A program made the position numbers and the translations under genes. Shown here in pieces: positions 1 through 6,528 of a DNA stretch of 22,080 nucleotides. The DNA is taken from NCBI GenBank assembly GCA_958436475.1, contig CAUBKG010000035.1:1-22080 (forward strand), in the 5' to 3' direction. The notes beneath the pieces were generated by a model that was not told the origin of the DNA, made no database searches, and was given only the letters and a program-made list of their open reading frames with translations. How positions within the stretch are numbered: the first letter of the stretch is position 1; the number at the start of each line of letters is the position of its first letter. The DNA is from an uncultured Clostridia bacterium. GTDB lineage: Bacteria > Bacillota > Clostridia > Oscillospirales > Acutalibacteraceae.

Positions 1-23
1 TACTCCTCCTCCGTCCAGTTCAT
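1..23 (-). CDS. start of next early-operon gene, cut by window edge
   Basis: An ATG lies four bases past the stop of the DnaB-like gene, with GAGG about ten bases upstream of it, and the frame stays open to the window edge, reading MNWTEEE. The close spacing marks it as the next gene of the same leftward operon. Too little is visible to name it. Confidence 0.5.
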
Positions 24-26
24 GGT

Positions 27-1271
27 TTAATACCTCGTATCCTGCTCATAAAATCTTTGCCTTGGGCCGTTAAACTCGAGTCTCAGTACGCCCGTACTGC
101 CCTCCTTGTTTTTTTCGGCGATGAGCTCGCGGTGCTCATCGTCAGTATCCTCAACCGTGTGCAAAAGCAGGATAATATCCGCATCCTGCTCGATCTGGCC
201 GCTGTCCCGAAGATCTGCCATGCTAGGCCTTTTATCGCTCCGTTGGGTATTCGCCCGGTTAAGCTGTGCCAGCGCAATCACGGTGATGCCAAGCTGCTGG
301 GCCATTATGTGCAGGTCAACGGATATTTGCGTAATTTGCTCGTACCGGCTTTTGCCTTCCCCTCGGATAAGCCCGAGGTAGTCCACAAAGATGATTTCTG
401 CGCGCTCCCGCAGTGCCTGGGATTTGATTTGATCTACTGTCCATCCCGCGGCCTGCACAACGGAAAACTGCATTTTGTCAAAATCGGCCTTCGCGCGGTC
501 GATCCGCTGCCAGTCGCTGTCCGTTAGATCCCTGCGTTTGATACGTCCGAGCTCCACTCCGGTGTAATTCGCCATCAGCCGGTCAAAAATTTTTTCGGGG
601 CTCGTCTCAAGGGAAAAATACACAACCTTGCTTCGCCGCGCCATGTGGAGCATCATCTGGAGGGTCAGTGCTGTTTTGCCGGATGACGGCCTCCCCGCGA
701 CGATGATATAATCCCCTTTGCTGATATACGTCTTCCGGTCGATCCGCTCCAGTCCCGTGGTTATGTATTCTTGCGGTTCCTGCATTCGGCGCTTAAAGGC
801 GTCATATCCTTGGCCAGGTGTGACGGATTCGGCCATGTCCTTTGTGCTAAAGCATTTGAGCAGGTCGGCCGCCTTGCTTTGGCACACACCAAGGTCCGCC
901 TCGCTGTCCAGCGCGTCTCTTGCGGATTCGCACGCTGCCTTTGCCCGGCGGAACATTGCGTTTGTCTGGATCGTGTCGATATATGCCCGGTAGTCTGCTG
1001 TTGTGATTATGCTTTCCGCCGCCTGCAGCAGTACCTGCTGCATTTCCGGGCGGATATCCGTCCCCATGCGCTGGGTCAGGGAGATAAACGCAACGTCCTT
1101 GCACTCCCGGTAAAGCGCCTGGCATTCGCCAAATATGACCCGGTACGCCAAGGTCTCAAAGTCTGTTTTGTCCAGCCGTAGCATGGCTTCCGGCATCACT
1201 TTTCCCGCATCCAGCAAAATACAGCCGATTAATCCCTGCTCCGCGATCTCCGTGCTTGTCTTTGTCACCAC
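27..1271 (-). CDS. dnaB: phage replicative DNA helicase, DnaB family
   Basis: A 414-aa RecA-fold hexameric helicase that unwinds DNA at the phage replication fork. The DnaB N-terminal domain spans roughly residues 7-125. The helicase core carries Walker A GRPSSGKT (193-200), Walker B IIFVDYLGL (293-301) and the late motif QDADIILLL (about 362-370), so the ATPase looks intact. Length is close to typical DnaB (about 440 aa). The start is GTG, with AAGGGAGG eight bases upstream; a second in-frame GTG follows directly and could be used instead. The start overlaps the stop of the upstream replisome-organiser gene by a few bases, indicating translational coupling. Family and role are secure; that it serves the prophage rather than the host is inferred from its neighbours. 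Confidence 0.95.
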   Translation of the reverse strand: MVTKTSTEIAEQGLIGCILLDAGKVMPEAMLRLDKTDFETLAYRVIFGECQALYRECKDVAFISLTQRMGTDIRPEMQQVLLQAAESIITTADYRAYIDTIQTNAMFRRAKAACESARDALDSEADLGVCQSKAADLLKCFSTKDMAESVTPGQGYDAFKRRMQEPQEYITTGLERIDRKTYISKGDYIIVAGRPSSGKTALTLQMMLHMARRSKVVYFSLETSPEKIFDRLMANYTGVELGRIKRRDLTDSDWQRIDRAKADFDKMQFSVVQAAGWTVDQIKSQALRERAEIIFVDYLGLIRGEGKSRYEQITQISVDLHIMAQQLGITVIALAQLNRANTQRSDKRPSMADLRDSGQIEQDADIILLLHTVEDTDDEHRELIAEKNKEGSTGVLRLEFNGPRQRFYEQDTRY

Positions 1272-1981
1272 TCTTCGCGCCTCCCTTCTGCCCTCGGCCT
1301 CGGGGCCTCATCCTCCCACCGCCGCTGGTTAAGCCACGTGGACGGATTGGGGATATACTGGCCGTTGTCCCTCTGCCACTGGTCTGTTTTAGCCTGCGCC
1401 TCTATGGCTGACAGCATGGCCGGTAAGAGCTGTTTTGCCCCCTTGATTTTTTTAAACGCCTTTTCCGCCGCCCCTTTCCCGACCTTTTTGGGGTATGCCT
1501 GCCAAAAGGCCAAAAAATCGTCGTCATATCCCCCGTGGGGGGTAAGGGGGGTATATATATCGCTTTCGCATTCGTATTCGGGGACATTTGACGGGGATCG
1601 TCCGCAATTCGCGGGCATTTGACGGCAAGTGTCCGCAACATGTATCGTTTTGTTGTCCGGCGCCGGATATTTGCTCTTAGTCGCCCGCATCCTTTGGTAT
1701 TTACCCCACGTTACCAGTTGTAGCAGCGGCTTACCCTCATGCTCGTACAGGGTTACCAAGCCTACAGTCGATAGCGTATTTAAGGCATCATTAATACTTT
1801 TATCGGTCACGTTTGTCTTAAGCGGAAATAACCGGCTTTTTAAAATGGCTGGCCTTGCATCAAATCTCCCGAAATCGTCACAGTTTACCGTCAGTCTGTG
1901 CCAAAACACCTCCTCAAACCATGTTAATTTATCTAGCGTATCACTCGTGCATATACTCTCTTTTATGATCCTGTCAGGCAC
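1265..1981 (-). CDS. phage replisome organiser / replication initiator
   Basis: A 238-aa protein. The N-terminal 110 residues resemble the winged-helix domain of Lin1244/Lin1753-type phage replication proteins. The C-terminal part (about 155-225) has the FWQAYPKK...AFKKIK...YIPNPSTWLNQRRWEDE signature found at the ends of many Firmicutes phage DnaD/DnaT-like initiators. The linker between them (about 115-150) is Cys/Pro-rich and is encoded by tandem 31-bp DNA repeats, probably the origin. The start is GTG, sharing one base with the TAG stop of the gene upstream (TAGTG). It lies directly before the helicase gene, so it likely recognises the origin and loads the helicase. The detailed mechanism is inferred. 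Confidence 0.8.
   Translation of the reverse strand: MPDRIIKESICTSDTLDKLTWFEEVFWHRLTVNCDDFGRFDARPAILKSRLFPLKTNVTDKSINDALNTLSTVGLVTLYEHEGKPLLQLVTWGKYQRMRATKSKYPAPDNKTIHVADTCRQMPANCGRSPSNVPEYECESDIYTPLTPHGGYDDDFLAFWQAYPKKVGKGAAEKAFKKIKGAKQLLPAMLSAIEAQAKTDQWQRDNGQYIPNPSTWLNQRRWEDEAPRPRAEGRREEW
1575..1636. repeat. two tandem 31-bp iterons inside the initiator gene (probable origin)
   Basis: Copies at 1575-1605 and 1606-1636 share ATTCG, CATTTGACGG and GTCCGC in the same spacing and differ mainly in a five-base spacer. The period of 31 is not a multiple of three, so protein repetition cannot explain it; selection acts on the DNA. An AT stretch with G/C-skewed flanks (about 1537-1562) lies alongside and could be the unwinding element. 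Iterons inside the initiator gene are the standard lambdoid layout. The origin role is inferred. Confidence 0.55.
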
Positions 1982-2370
1982 TATCCATCACCGCCTAACG
2001 TCATTTGCCCGGCGATCTGCTTTGATTCCTCCGGCGCGCTGTCTTTGTGCAGACGCCGGTAATGTGCCCGCACCGGGACGACGTCCAGCCCTTTTCGGTC
2101 GGCGAGGATCCGCCGCAGGGGCTCTATCGTTTTTGCCTCTGTCGTGCGCCGGTGGTCGCTCTCGCGGACAAACGCCTCGATTTCTGTGAGGTCATCCGTC
2201 CGCCAGTAGCCGCGGGCGGCGGCAGAGGACAGGATCACCGTACCTCTGCCAAGCTCCCGTTTAATTGCCTTACGCACCTCGCGGTCTTTCAGCCCGGTGA
2301 TCCGGGCGAGCTCCGCGCGGCTTATGGCGTGGTCTTTGCCATAGGGGATATAGTCAGATATTTGCATCAT
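1981..2370 (-). CDS. phage HTH DNA-binding protein, early replication region
   Basis: A 129-aa protein. Residues about 12-60 read as a winged helix-turn-helix (ISRAELARITGLKDREVRKAI followed by a short beta hairpin), as in phage proteins coded just upstream of the replisome organiser. The C-terminal half is charged and carries no motif I recognise. Two adjacent ATGs are available; GGAGG lies six bases before the first. It sits between ssb (12 bases upstream) and the replisome organiser (one-base overlap), so it is co-transcribed and probably assists replication initiation or early regulation. The HTH is visible; the role is inferred. Confidence 0.7.
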   Translation of the reverse strand: MMQISDYIPYGKDHAISRAELARITGLKDREVRKAIKRELGRGTVILSSAAARGYWRTDDLTEIEAFVRESDHRRTTEAKTIEPLRRILADRKGLDVVPVRAHYRRLHKDSAPEESKQIAGQMTLGGDG

Positions 2371-2382
2371 GTTACGCCTCCG

Positions 2383-2799
2383 TTAAAAGGGGAGATCCTC
2401 GTCCTGGTCGATCTCTTCAAATCCATTATCCAAAGGAGCGGACGGGGTGTCATACCTCTGATAGGACGTATCGCTATCCCTCTTGGATTCGGCAAAATGC
2501 AGGTGGCTCGCGACAACCTCAAACGCCTTGCGCTTGTTGCCGTCCCTGTCTGTATAGCTGCGGGTCTGGATGGAACCGTCCACCGCCACGAGCTGGCCTT
2601 TCCGGAAATACCGGGTGGCGAACTCCGCCGATTTTTGCCATGCGACAACGTCGATAAAATCCGCCTGCCGCTCCTCGCCCTGCCTCGCATACGTCCGCTC
2701 CACCGCAAGGGTGAAGGTGGTCACGGGGATGTTGGATTGCGTGGTACGCAGCTCCGGGTCTTTTGTGAGCCGCCCCATAAGGGCCACTGTATTAAGCAT
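2383..2799 (-). CDS. ssb: single-stranded DNA-binding protein
   Basis: A 138-aa SSB. The OB fold occupies about residues 1-105 and opens with the characteristic MLNTVALMGRLTKDPELR; FIDVVAWQKSAEFATRYFRKG and VDGSIQTRSY are also standard SSB blocks. The disordered tail ends in DEDLPF, the acidic tip that recruits repair and replication partners. The start ATG has AAGGAGGA upstream. It protects ssDNA during phage replication and Rad52-type recombination; both the annealing protein and the helicase are in the same operon. It is shorter than host SSBs (about 150-170 aa), mostly in the linker, as is usual for phage copies. Confidence 0.95.
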   Translation of the reverse strand: MLNTVALMGRLTKDPELRTTQSNIPVTTFTLAVERTYARQGEERQADFIDVVAWQKSAEFATRYFRKGQLVAVDGSIQTRSYTDRDGNKRKAFEVVASHLHFAESKRDSDTSYQRYDTPSAPLDNGFEEIDQDEDLPF

Positions 2800-2833
2800 G
2801 GTTTGTCCTCCTTTTTTGTTTTTACAGCTGTAA

Positions 2834-2922
2834 TGGAGAGGGCGGCAGGCCTCGAACCTGCGTGACGCGCTGCCTCCGGGACAAGAGATGCGCGGTCGCT
2901 TTACCTCCTAAGCTACGCCCCC
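2834..2922 (-). tRNA. tRNA-like RNA with encoded CCA and enlarged anticodon arm
   Basis: On the minus strand, GGGGGCG at the 5' end pairs with CGCCCTC at the 3' end, followed by discriminator T and an encoded CCA. The D arm (GCTT...AAGC) and T arm (GCAGG TTCGAGG CCTGC) are canonical. The middle is not: about 34 nt replace the usual 17-nt anticodon arm. They can fold as a GCGC/GCGC stem extended by AC/GT around a bulged C, then a weak upper stem TCTC/GAGG closing a loop with TTGTCCC. If that loop is the anticodon loop, the anticodon would be GTC, but this is uncertain. The element lies between ssb and the HNH gene in the same direction and would be co-transcribed. It may be a functional phage tRNA, a tRNA mimic or a degenerate copy. 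Confidence 0.65.
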
Positions 2923-2945
2923 ATGATGCCGGTCTCTCCCGGCGG

Positions 2946-3242
2946 TCAAAGATAATTTTTATAAAACTCCCGGCGGAAATCGTCCGCTGTCCAGTGGTAC
3001 GATTTCATGGCGGCCGTCTGTGCCGCCTTATGTATTTTGGATGCCGTCTCCCTGCTTTGATGGGCGGAGCCACGCCCGAAGATGTGGCAGCGGTCGTGAT
3101 GGAGCCTTACCTTTAGCCCGTACCGCTCGCTCTTTTTGCGGAGGGATCCGCCGAAGCAGTGGTGCCAGTCCAGCGGATCCCCGTTGGCAGGGAGGCCGCA
3201 GAGCCAGCAGATATCCGGGTCGTCCTGCAGGATGCTTTTCAT
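2946..3242 (-). CDS. HNH-type endonuclease, phage
   Basis: A 98-aa protein with a compact zinc-binding HNH layout: CWLC (12-15), WHHCFGGSLRKKS (26-38, with the core His pair and the Gly-Gly turn) and LHHDRCH (47-53), followed by His61. The pattern C-x2-C ... HH ... H-x3-CH is typical of small phage HNH nucleases linked to recombination and replication modules. The start is ATG with GAGGGG upstream. It is nine bases downstream of the coiled-coil gene and close to the Rad52-family gene, suggesting it processes recombination or replication intermediates. The family assignment is good; the substrate is unknown. Confidence 0.8.
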   Translation of the reverse strand: MKSILQDDPDICWLCGLPANGDPLDWHHCFGGSLRKKSERYGLKVRLHHDRCHIFGRGSAHQSRETASKIHKAAQTAAMKSYHWTADDFRREFYKNYL

Positions 3243-3251
3243 TTTTGCCCC

Positions 3252-3587
3252 TCAATTTTTGTATTCGCGCTCTATTTGATTTTCGAGCACCCGTATCTCA
3301 AGTTTGTATACATTGCACGCCTCCATTGCCGCCTTATAAGTTGCCTCGGCAATATCTCGCTGCATTTTAAGTGAGGCGATTTCGGGCAAGCCTCTGCAAA
3401 CATCCGAGATTATGGAGACGGGAGTTCCGTCGCTGCGCTCCTTTAAAATATTTTGCCTAAGAGCTATACGGTATTGGTATTCTGCCTTTGCATACTCTCC
3501 ACCTCGGATACCAAGCTGCCGTAAAGCGGATTCGAGCATTTTCATTCGGCCTTGCAGGTCGAGCATTAAGTCCTGTCCGCTTATCAT
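3252..3587 (-). CDS. small helical phage protein, unknown function
   Basis: A 111-aa protein that appears almost entirely alpha-helical, with heptad-like regions near residues 5-45 and 75-110, suggesting a coiled coil. I do not recognise the family. The start chosen is the ATG overlapping the upstream stop (ATGA) with AGGTGG five bases before it; a GTG nine bases earlier in frame is possible but poorly placed relative to that ribosome binding site. It is translationally coupled to the Rad52-family gene and followed by the HNH gene, so a role in phage recombination is plausible but not shown. Confidence 0.65.
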   Translation of the reverse strand: MISGQDLMLDLQGRMKMLESALRQLGIRGGEYAKAEYQYRIALRQNILKERSDGTPVSIISDVCRGLPEIASLKMQRDIAEATYKAAMEACNVYKLEIRVLENQIEREYKN

Positions 3588-4117
3588 AGCTTCCACCTAT
3601 TTTTACCGTACCTATCGACAATCTCTAGATGCTTAATCTTTCCGTCAACGGTTTGGATGCTTTTAACCGAAAACCTCGCCTTAAAATCCATTTGAGGCTT
3701 CCCGGATTTGTTTATGTAATATTCGTTGTCCTGTAGCTCGATGTAAATAAACGGTGCCGTGTAAAGTTCTCGGCCGATTCCCCAATTTGTCCCCGCACGC
3801 TTAAAGCTATCTGATGCATGGCCTTTTTCGGGATCGACATTACTTTTCGCTCCGGCATCCTCTTTCCATATCCATTCGTTTGTTTCTTCGTCTCTTATCC
3901 CAATTGAGCAAAATAAATTACCGTTATGATCGCTGTGCTTACGTTGCCAACGCATGGGGCCGACCGTCTCATCCAGTATGCGCTGATCGCAGCGGGCGTC
4001 TTTGTAAAGCAGCAGGATCACGAACACCTTTCCGTCACCACGTTTGCTTTCCTTAAGCTGCTGAACCCGGCATTCTATTTCTTCCGCTTCCAGGTATCTA
4101 AATAAAGGTTGGCTCAT
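3584..4117 (-). CDS. Rad52-family single-strand annealing protein
   Basis: A 177-aa recombinase that would anneal complementary ssDNA during phage recombination. The block KGHASDSFKRAGTNWGIGRELY (99-119 within it) is the hallmark of Rad52/Sak-type annealing proteins. Upstream, LLYKDARCDQRILDETVG and the MRWQR segment match the N-terminal core, where the substrate strand is wrapped. Rings of such proteins act with SSB, which is encoded downstream in this operon. Start ATG with GGAGGAAT before it, three bases after the preceding stop. No matching 5'-3' exonuclease gene is evident in the window; the HNH protein or a host enzyme may supply ends. Family confidence is high from the core motif. Confidence 0.85.
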   Translation of the reverse strand: MSQPLFRYLEAEEIECRVQQLKESKRGDGKVFVILLLYKDARCDQRILDETVGPMRWQRKHSDHNGNLFCSIGIRDEETNEWIWKEDAGAKSNVDPEKGHASDSFKRAGTNWGIGRELYTAPFIYIELQDNEYYINKSGKPQMDFKARFSVKSIQTVDGKIKHLEIVDRYGKNRWKL

Positions 4118-4120
4118 TGA

Positions 4121-4330
4121 TTATTCCTCCGGTATAAGCGGGCATTGGTTGCCAACGCCCGAAAATGGGTATACGATGTATTCGCCTGTGATCAGGCATT
4201 TCCACCGCTTGAGGCTATCCTCGTTGCGGCAGAAGGGGCACCACTGGCACCGCACCTTGTCCTCCGGAAAATGCACGGTTACGACAGCGGAACAGCGGGT
4301 GTAATAGTCCACCTTATCTAATCCGGGCAT
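4121..4330 (-). CDS. Cys-rich conserved-type phage protein, unknown function
   Basis: A 69-aa protein with a CxxCxxC cluster (VRCQWCPFCRNED, about residues 27-38) and two later Cys (about 48 and 63), suggesting one bound zinc ion. ATG chosen because GGAGGGG lies eight bases upstream; a longer frame exists but lacks a better site. It overlaps the gene upstream by 13 bases in another frame, as in tightly packed phage operons. Similar small proteins occur in early regions of Firmicutes phages without known function. Confidence 0.65.
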   Translation of the reverse strand: MPGLDKVDYYTRCSAVVTVHFPEDKVRCQWCPFCRNEDSLKRWKCLITGEYIVYPFSGVGNQCPLIPEE

Positions 4331-4518
4331 ACGCGAGACCCCTCCTTCCACTCGCTGTAAAGGGCGTCAAGGCAGCTCTCACAGACCATCGTGCCGCCCA
4401 CGAGCTCCCAGCAGTCCTCACCTTGCAGTACATCCCCGCATTTATCGCACCGGGGCTGTGTCTCCCTGCACTCGCCGCAGCCATCGCATAAGCGGCGGCA
4501 GTTAAACCGGCATGTCAT
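4318..4518 (-). CDS. small zinc-ribbon-like phage protein
   Basis: A 66-aa protein with ten Cys residues. CDGCGECRETQPRCDKCGDVL and a later MVCESCLDAL resemble two knuckles of a treble-clef or LIM-like zinc finger. Start ATG overlaps the upstream stop as ATGA, so translation is coupled. The target (nucleic acid or protein) cannot be told. Function unknown. Confidence 0.65.
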   Translation of the reverse strand: MTCRFNCRRLCDGCGECRETQPRCDKCGDVLQGEDCWELVGGTMVCESCLDALYSEWKEGSRVCPD

Positions 4519-4841
4519 AGCTCGATGCCTCCCAATGCCTTTTTGAGGGCGCTGTAACGGTCGATCCAGTCCTTACCCGTCTTAACGATATCTACGGACC
4601 GGTACACGTCTTTGCCCACGACCTGGCAGGTGACCGTTTTGCTGTGCGGGTAATCCCAAAAATCCACGTTGATCCAGCGCGCCGAAAGCGCCAGCTGTGT
4701 AGCCATGACATATTCGGTGGCCTGTAGCTCCTGGCTGTCTTGACAACCCAGGATATTTTGGATATACTCATCTACGGATACTTTTTTTCTTCCGCCCGTT
4801 GAGGTGCCAGCCTCGGGGGCGGATATTTTTTTGATATCCAT
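4515..4841 (-). CDS. hypothetical early phage protein
   Basis: A 108-aa protein I do not recognise. The first 20 residues are Gly/Ser/Lys-rich and probably disordered; the rest looks mixed alpha/beta and ends in a helix (DWIDRYSALKKALGGIEL). No catalytic motif is visible. ATG has GGAGGTG upstream and the gene starts two bases after the stop of the AbrB-like gene, so it belongs to the same operon. Confidence 0.65.
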   Translation of the reverse strand: MDIKKISAPEAGTSTGGRKKVSVDEYIQNILGCQDSQELQATEYVMATQLALSARWINVDFWDYPHSKTVTCQVVGKDVYRSVDIVKTGKDWIDRYSALKKALGGIEL

Positions 4842-4843
4842 GA

Positions 4844-5125
4844 TTACACCTCCGATGCAAGCGCGGTGGAAAGCTCCTCAATCTTTGCGAGCACCCGCGG
4901 GCGGTTTACCATGTCCGGGTCGTCATGCACCAGTTTTTTGAGGCTGCTTAAAAGGCTCATGGCGTCATCCACGGCGGTATACCGGCGTAATATAACGCAC
5001 CCGGTGTCGTCCGTCATGATTTCCACCGGCGTGCCCGGCTCCATCCTGTACTTGCGGCAGAGCTCTTTTGGGATTACGATCCGCCCGAGCGTGTCGACCT
5101 TCCTTACAATGCCTGTTGCTTTCAT
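4844..5125 (-). CDS. AbrB / SpoVT-type transcription regulator
   Basis: A 93-aa protein. Residues 1-48 form a swapped-hairpin AbrB domain: GIVRKVDTLGRIVIPKELCRKY is near-consensus, followed by PVEIMTDDTGCVILRRY. The tail is helical and may give oligomerisation. Such proteins bind DNA as dimers or act as antitoxins of the MazE type, but no toxin gene is adjacent, so a transcription regulator of the early operon or host is the likelier role. Start ATG overlaps the upstream stop (ATGA), with AAAGGAGGA upstream. Confidence 0.85.
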   Translation of the reverse strand: MKATGIVRKVDTLGRIVIPKELCRKYRMEPGTPVEIMTDDTGCVILRRYTAVDDAMSLLSSLKKLVHDDPDMVNRPRVLAKIEELSTALASEV

Positions 5126-5295
5126 AATTTTTTGTCCTCCTTTAAAAAATCTGCATATGATCTCCGGATATCCTGTATCCGGTTTGCAAGGGCTATGTAC
5201 ATGGTTGCGTCCCTGGGTCGGGTGCTCTGGTGGTTTGCCGCGGCAACTAACTCCTGATCCAGCCGCCGGAATGCATCCTCAACCGCTTTGCGCAT
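5122..5295 (-). CDS. hypothetical small helical protein
   Basis: A 57-aa protein predicted mostly helical (FRRLDQELVAAANHQS and MYIALANRIQDIRRSYADFL). Start chosen at the ATG with GGAGGGAT before it; the open frame extends further but without a suitable site. It overlaps the start of the AbrB-like gene. No family recognised. Confidence 0.6.
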   Translation of the reverse strand: MRKAVEDAFRRLDQELVAAANHQSTRPRDATMYIALANRIQDIRRSYADFLKEDKKL

Positions 5296-5297
5296 CG

Positions 5298-5501
5298 TTA
5301 TCCCTCCCCATCGGTAAGAGCGATACCCAATACGCACAGCCCCATTACCACAAGCCCGATCACGGTATATGCGACATACTGGCTTATACTCGGGATTGTT
5401 TCGGCGTCCGCCCCTCCGGCGACACCGAGTATCCAGACAAAGCTGAGCAGCAGCCCTACCGGGGATGCGTACCTGATACAGCGTTTGATTTTATGTTTCA
5501 T
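5298..5501 (-). CDS. small membrane protein, two TM segments
   Basis: A 67-aa protein with a basic N terminus (MKHKIKRC) and two hydrophobic stretches, about residues 13-31 and 42-63, separated by a short acidic loop. This suggests a hairpin with both ends in the cytoplasm. GGAGG lies nine bases before the ATG, and the start overlaps the excisionase-like gene by eleven bases. The role is unknown; superinfection exclusion or membrane anchoring of an early function are possibilities without direct support. Confidence 0.6.
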   Translation of the reverse strand: MKHKIKRCIRYASPVGLLLSFVWILGVAGGADAETIPSISQYVAYTVIGLVVMGLCVLGIALTDGEG

Positions 5502-5709
5502 GCTTTTTCGCCTCCTGTTCATCAATCCATTTTTCGAGAGAGGATTTTCGTATCCTCCACTCCTTCCCCAGTTTAAAGGCTGGGATTGTGTTACTTTGCG
5601 CAAGCTTTTTTATGCTTTCGACGCTGCGATTAAACAATACTGCGACTAACTGTACATCCATAATCTCCGGCAGTTGAGCCCAAGATGTAATTTTGGGTGA
5701 CCGGATCAT
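5491..5709 (-). CDS. excisionase-type helix-turn-helix protein
   Basis: A 72-aa protein with a MerR/excisionase-like winged helix: the recognition helix region (ESIKKLAQSNTIPAFKLGKEWRIRKSSLEKWIDEQ) contains the diagnostic turn IPAFKLGKEWRI and SLEKWI. Small proteins of this type either bend DNA at attachment sites as Xis or regulate early promoters. It is the second gene of the early operon, far from the integrase (10562), but would be made once the operon is derepressed, which fits excision. Start ATG preceded by AAGGTGAGG. Whether it is the true Xis is an inference. Confidence 0.7.
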   Translation of the reverse strand: MIRSPKITSWAQLPEIMDVQLVAVLFNRSVESIKKLAQSNTIPAFKLGKEWRIRKSSLEKWIDEQEAKKHET

Positions 5710-5753
5710 ATCCTCACCTTCTTCCTGTAAAAATTTTTAGGGGGCTTCCTTCC

Positions 5754-5912
5754 TTAACTTGCTTTCGGCGGTTGCTGTTTCGTCCAGTCCCACAGGATTT
5801 GCAGGATAAGAGCATTTAGGGATACGCCTTTTTCATTAGCCTCATTTTTGAGCATGTTCATTAGAGCGCTTGGAATCCTGAATGTAAAACGCTCTCGTTC
5901 ATCTTTTGTCAT
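5754..5912 (-). CDS. ribbon-helix-helix (Arc-type) regulator, first early gene
   Basis: A 52-aa Arc-like protein. RFTFRIPSALMNMLKNEANE gives the DNA-contacting strand and helix 1; GVSLNALILQILWDW gives helix 2. ATG has AAAGGTGG ten bases upstream. It is the first gene transcribed from the leftward promoter and faces another RHH gene across a shared control region with repeated TTGACACC/GGTGTCAA boxes, so it probably binds these as a Cro-like or Arc-like regulator. The C terminus PPKAS also ends two other small proteins nearby (6346-6507, 7926-8066). Confidence 0.8.
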   Translation of the reverse strand: MTKDERERFTFRIPSALMNMLKNEANEKGVSLNALILQILWDWTKQQPPKAS

Positions 5913-5916
5913 GCGA

Positions 5917-6011
5917 TTGACACCACCTTTCTTGTTTATAATATCATGTCATATATTTGGTGTCAATAGTCCGTTTGACATTTTCTTAAATATTCATTAT
6001 AATGGTGTCAA
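5917..6011. promoter_or_regulatory. divergent promoters with three GGTGTCAA boxes
   Basis: Leftward promoter: TTGACA (complement of 5961-5966), 17-bp spacer, TATTAT (complement of 5938-5943). Rightward promoter: TTGACA at 5975-5980, 17-bp spacer, TATAAT at 5998-6003. The 8-mer GGTGTCAA or its complement occurs at 5917-5924, 5959-5966 and 6004-6011. It covers the leftward leader and -35 and the rightward start region, fitting operators for the flanking RHH proteins. Confidence 0.8.
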
Positions 6012-6033
6012 AACGACAACCGGAGGAATAGAT

Positions 6034-6207
6034 ATGTCAATTAAGGATCGCTGGACACCAGATGAGCAAACACGCTTTACCATGAGGATCGAAACAGAGC
6101 TTTTGAAAAAAATAAAGGAAGAAGCTCAAAAAACAAAACGTTCTACGGCCAAACAAATTGAGTTCATCTTGGAAGAATGGCTCCGTAAAAGTGAAGATGA
6201 AAAATGA
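6034..6207 (+). CDS. ribbon-helix-helix (Arc-type) repressor
   Basis: A 57-aa Arc/MetJ-fold protein. TRFTMRIETELLKKIKEEAQ forms the ribbon and first helix; RSTAKQIEFILEEWL forms the second. ATG chosen because CGGAGGAA sits seven bases upstream and a perfect promoter lies just before; a longer frame has no such site. It diverges from the RHH gene at 5754-5912 and likely represses the early operon, in the way Arc represses lytic promoters of P22. Its last 44 bases overlap a convergent RHH gene, so expression of the two may interfere. Which partner maintains lysogeny is not decidable from sequence. Confidence 0.85.
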   Translation: MSIKDRWTPDEQTRFTMRIETELLKKIKEEAQKTKRSTAKQIEFILEEWLRKSEDEK

Positions 6208-6307
6208 ATATCACTAAATCTTTCATCGGCATTCCTAATTCATCCGCCTTCTGTCTCAACTGTTTTTTCAGTTTAGCCGGTAGGCGGATTGTTGTTTGCT
6301 CCTTCAT
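6164..6307 (-). CDS. ribbon-helix-helix protein, copy A, altered C terminus
   Basis: A 47-aa protein starting MKEQTTIRLPAKLKKQLRQK, a clear RHH ribbon and helix 1, then GMPMKDLVIFIF for helix 2. The last eleven residues are encoded antisense to the end of the 6034-6207 gene and replace the ILWDYF ending seen in its paralogue at 7184-7318. The ATG has AAGGAG seven bases upstream. It follows the small gene at 6346-6507 and is probably driven by the same leftward promoter. The helix-2 change may weaken dimer formation. Confidence 0.7.
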   Translation of the reverse strand: MKEQTTIRLPAKLKKQLRQKADELGMPMKDLVIFIFHLHFYGAILPR

Positions 6308-6325
6308 GGTAGTGCTCCTTTTTTG
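6275..6325. repeat. 51-bp perfect repeat, copy A
   Basis: Identical to 7286-7336. It covers the ribosome binding site, start and first eleven codons of the paralogous RHH genes. The rest of those genes has diverged strongly, including synonymous sites, so the identity points to recent duplication, gene conversion or a recombination site. Confidence 0.9.
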
Positions 6326-6345
6326 GAATTGAAATTCACATTCTT

Positions 6346-6507
6346 TTAACTCGCCTTCGGCGGTGCCGGAGGCTTTTCTTTTTTCTCGGTTGCTGTCCTT
6401 TCCATGCGCCCGATTACATAACCGGTAATTAACAGCTTGGATTCCTGCGGTAGATTTTTAAGCATCTCTGCGATGTTTTCCATGTTTTTAATTTTCTCTT
6501 GTGCCAT
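6346..6507 (-). CDS. small helical lysogeny-region protein, copy A
   Basis: A 53-aa protein. MENIAEMLKNLPQESKLLITGYVIGRMERTA looks like a helical hairpin, followed by a Lys/Pro tail ending EKPPAPPKAS. It occupies the Cro position opposite an XRE repressor: the leftward promoter in the shared region drives it. The start ATG is preceded by GAGAGGGGG; an internal Met at MENIAEM is an alternative. Related to the protein at 7926-8066 in layout, length and C terminus. Small proteins of this kind are common opposite phage repressors, without a firm function. Confidence 0.7.
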   Translation of the reverse strand: MAQEKIKNMENIAEMLKNLPQESKLLITGYVIGRMERTATEKKEKPPAPPKAS

Positions 6508-6528
6508 TGAGTGTACCCCCTCTCTGTT

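Noticed and set aside
2047..2865. Long plus-strand open frame (272 codons) over the ssb and HTH genes
   Set aside because: It lies antisense to genes with clear family motifs and strong ribosome binding sites. Its end reads GLEPA, the usual false translation of a tRNA T arm.
5848..6033. Upstream extension of the RHH frame at 6034
   Set aside because: It runs through two promoters and operator boxes; the ATG at 6034 has the ribosome binding site and begins at the domain.
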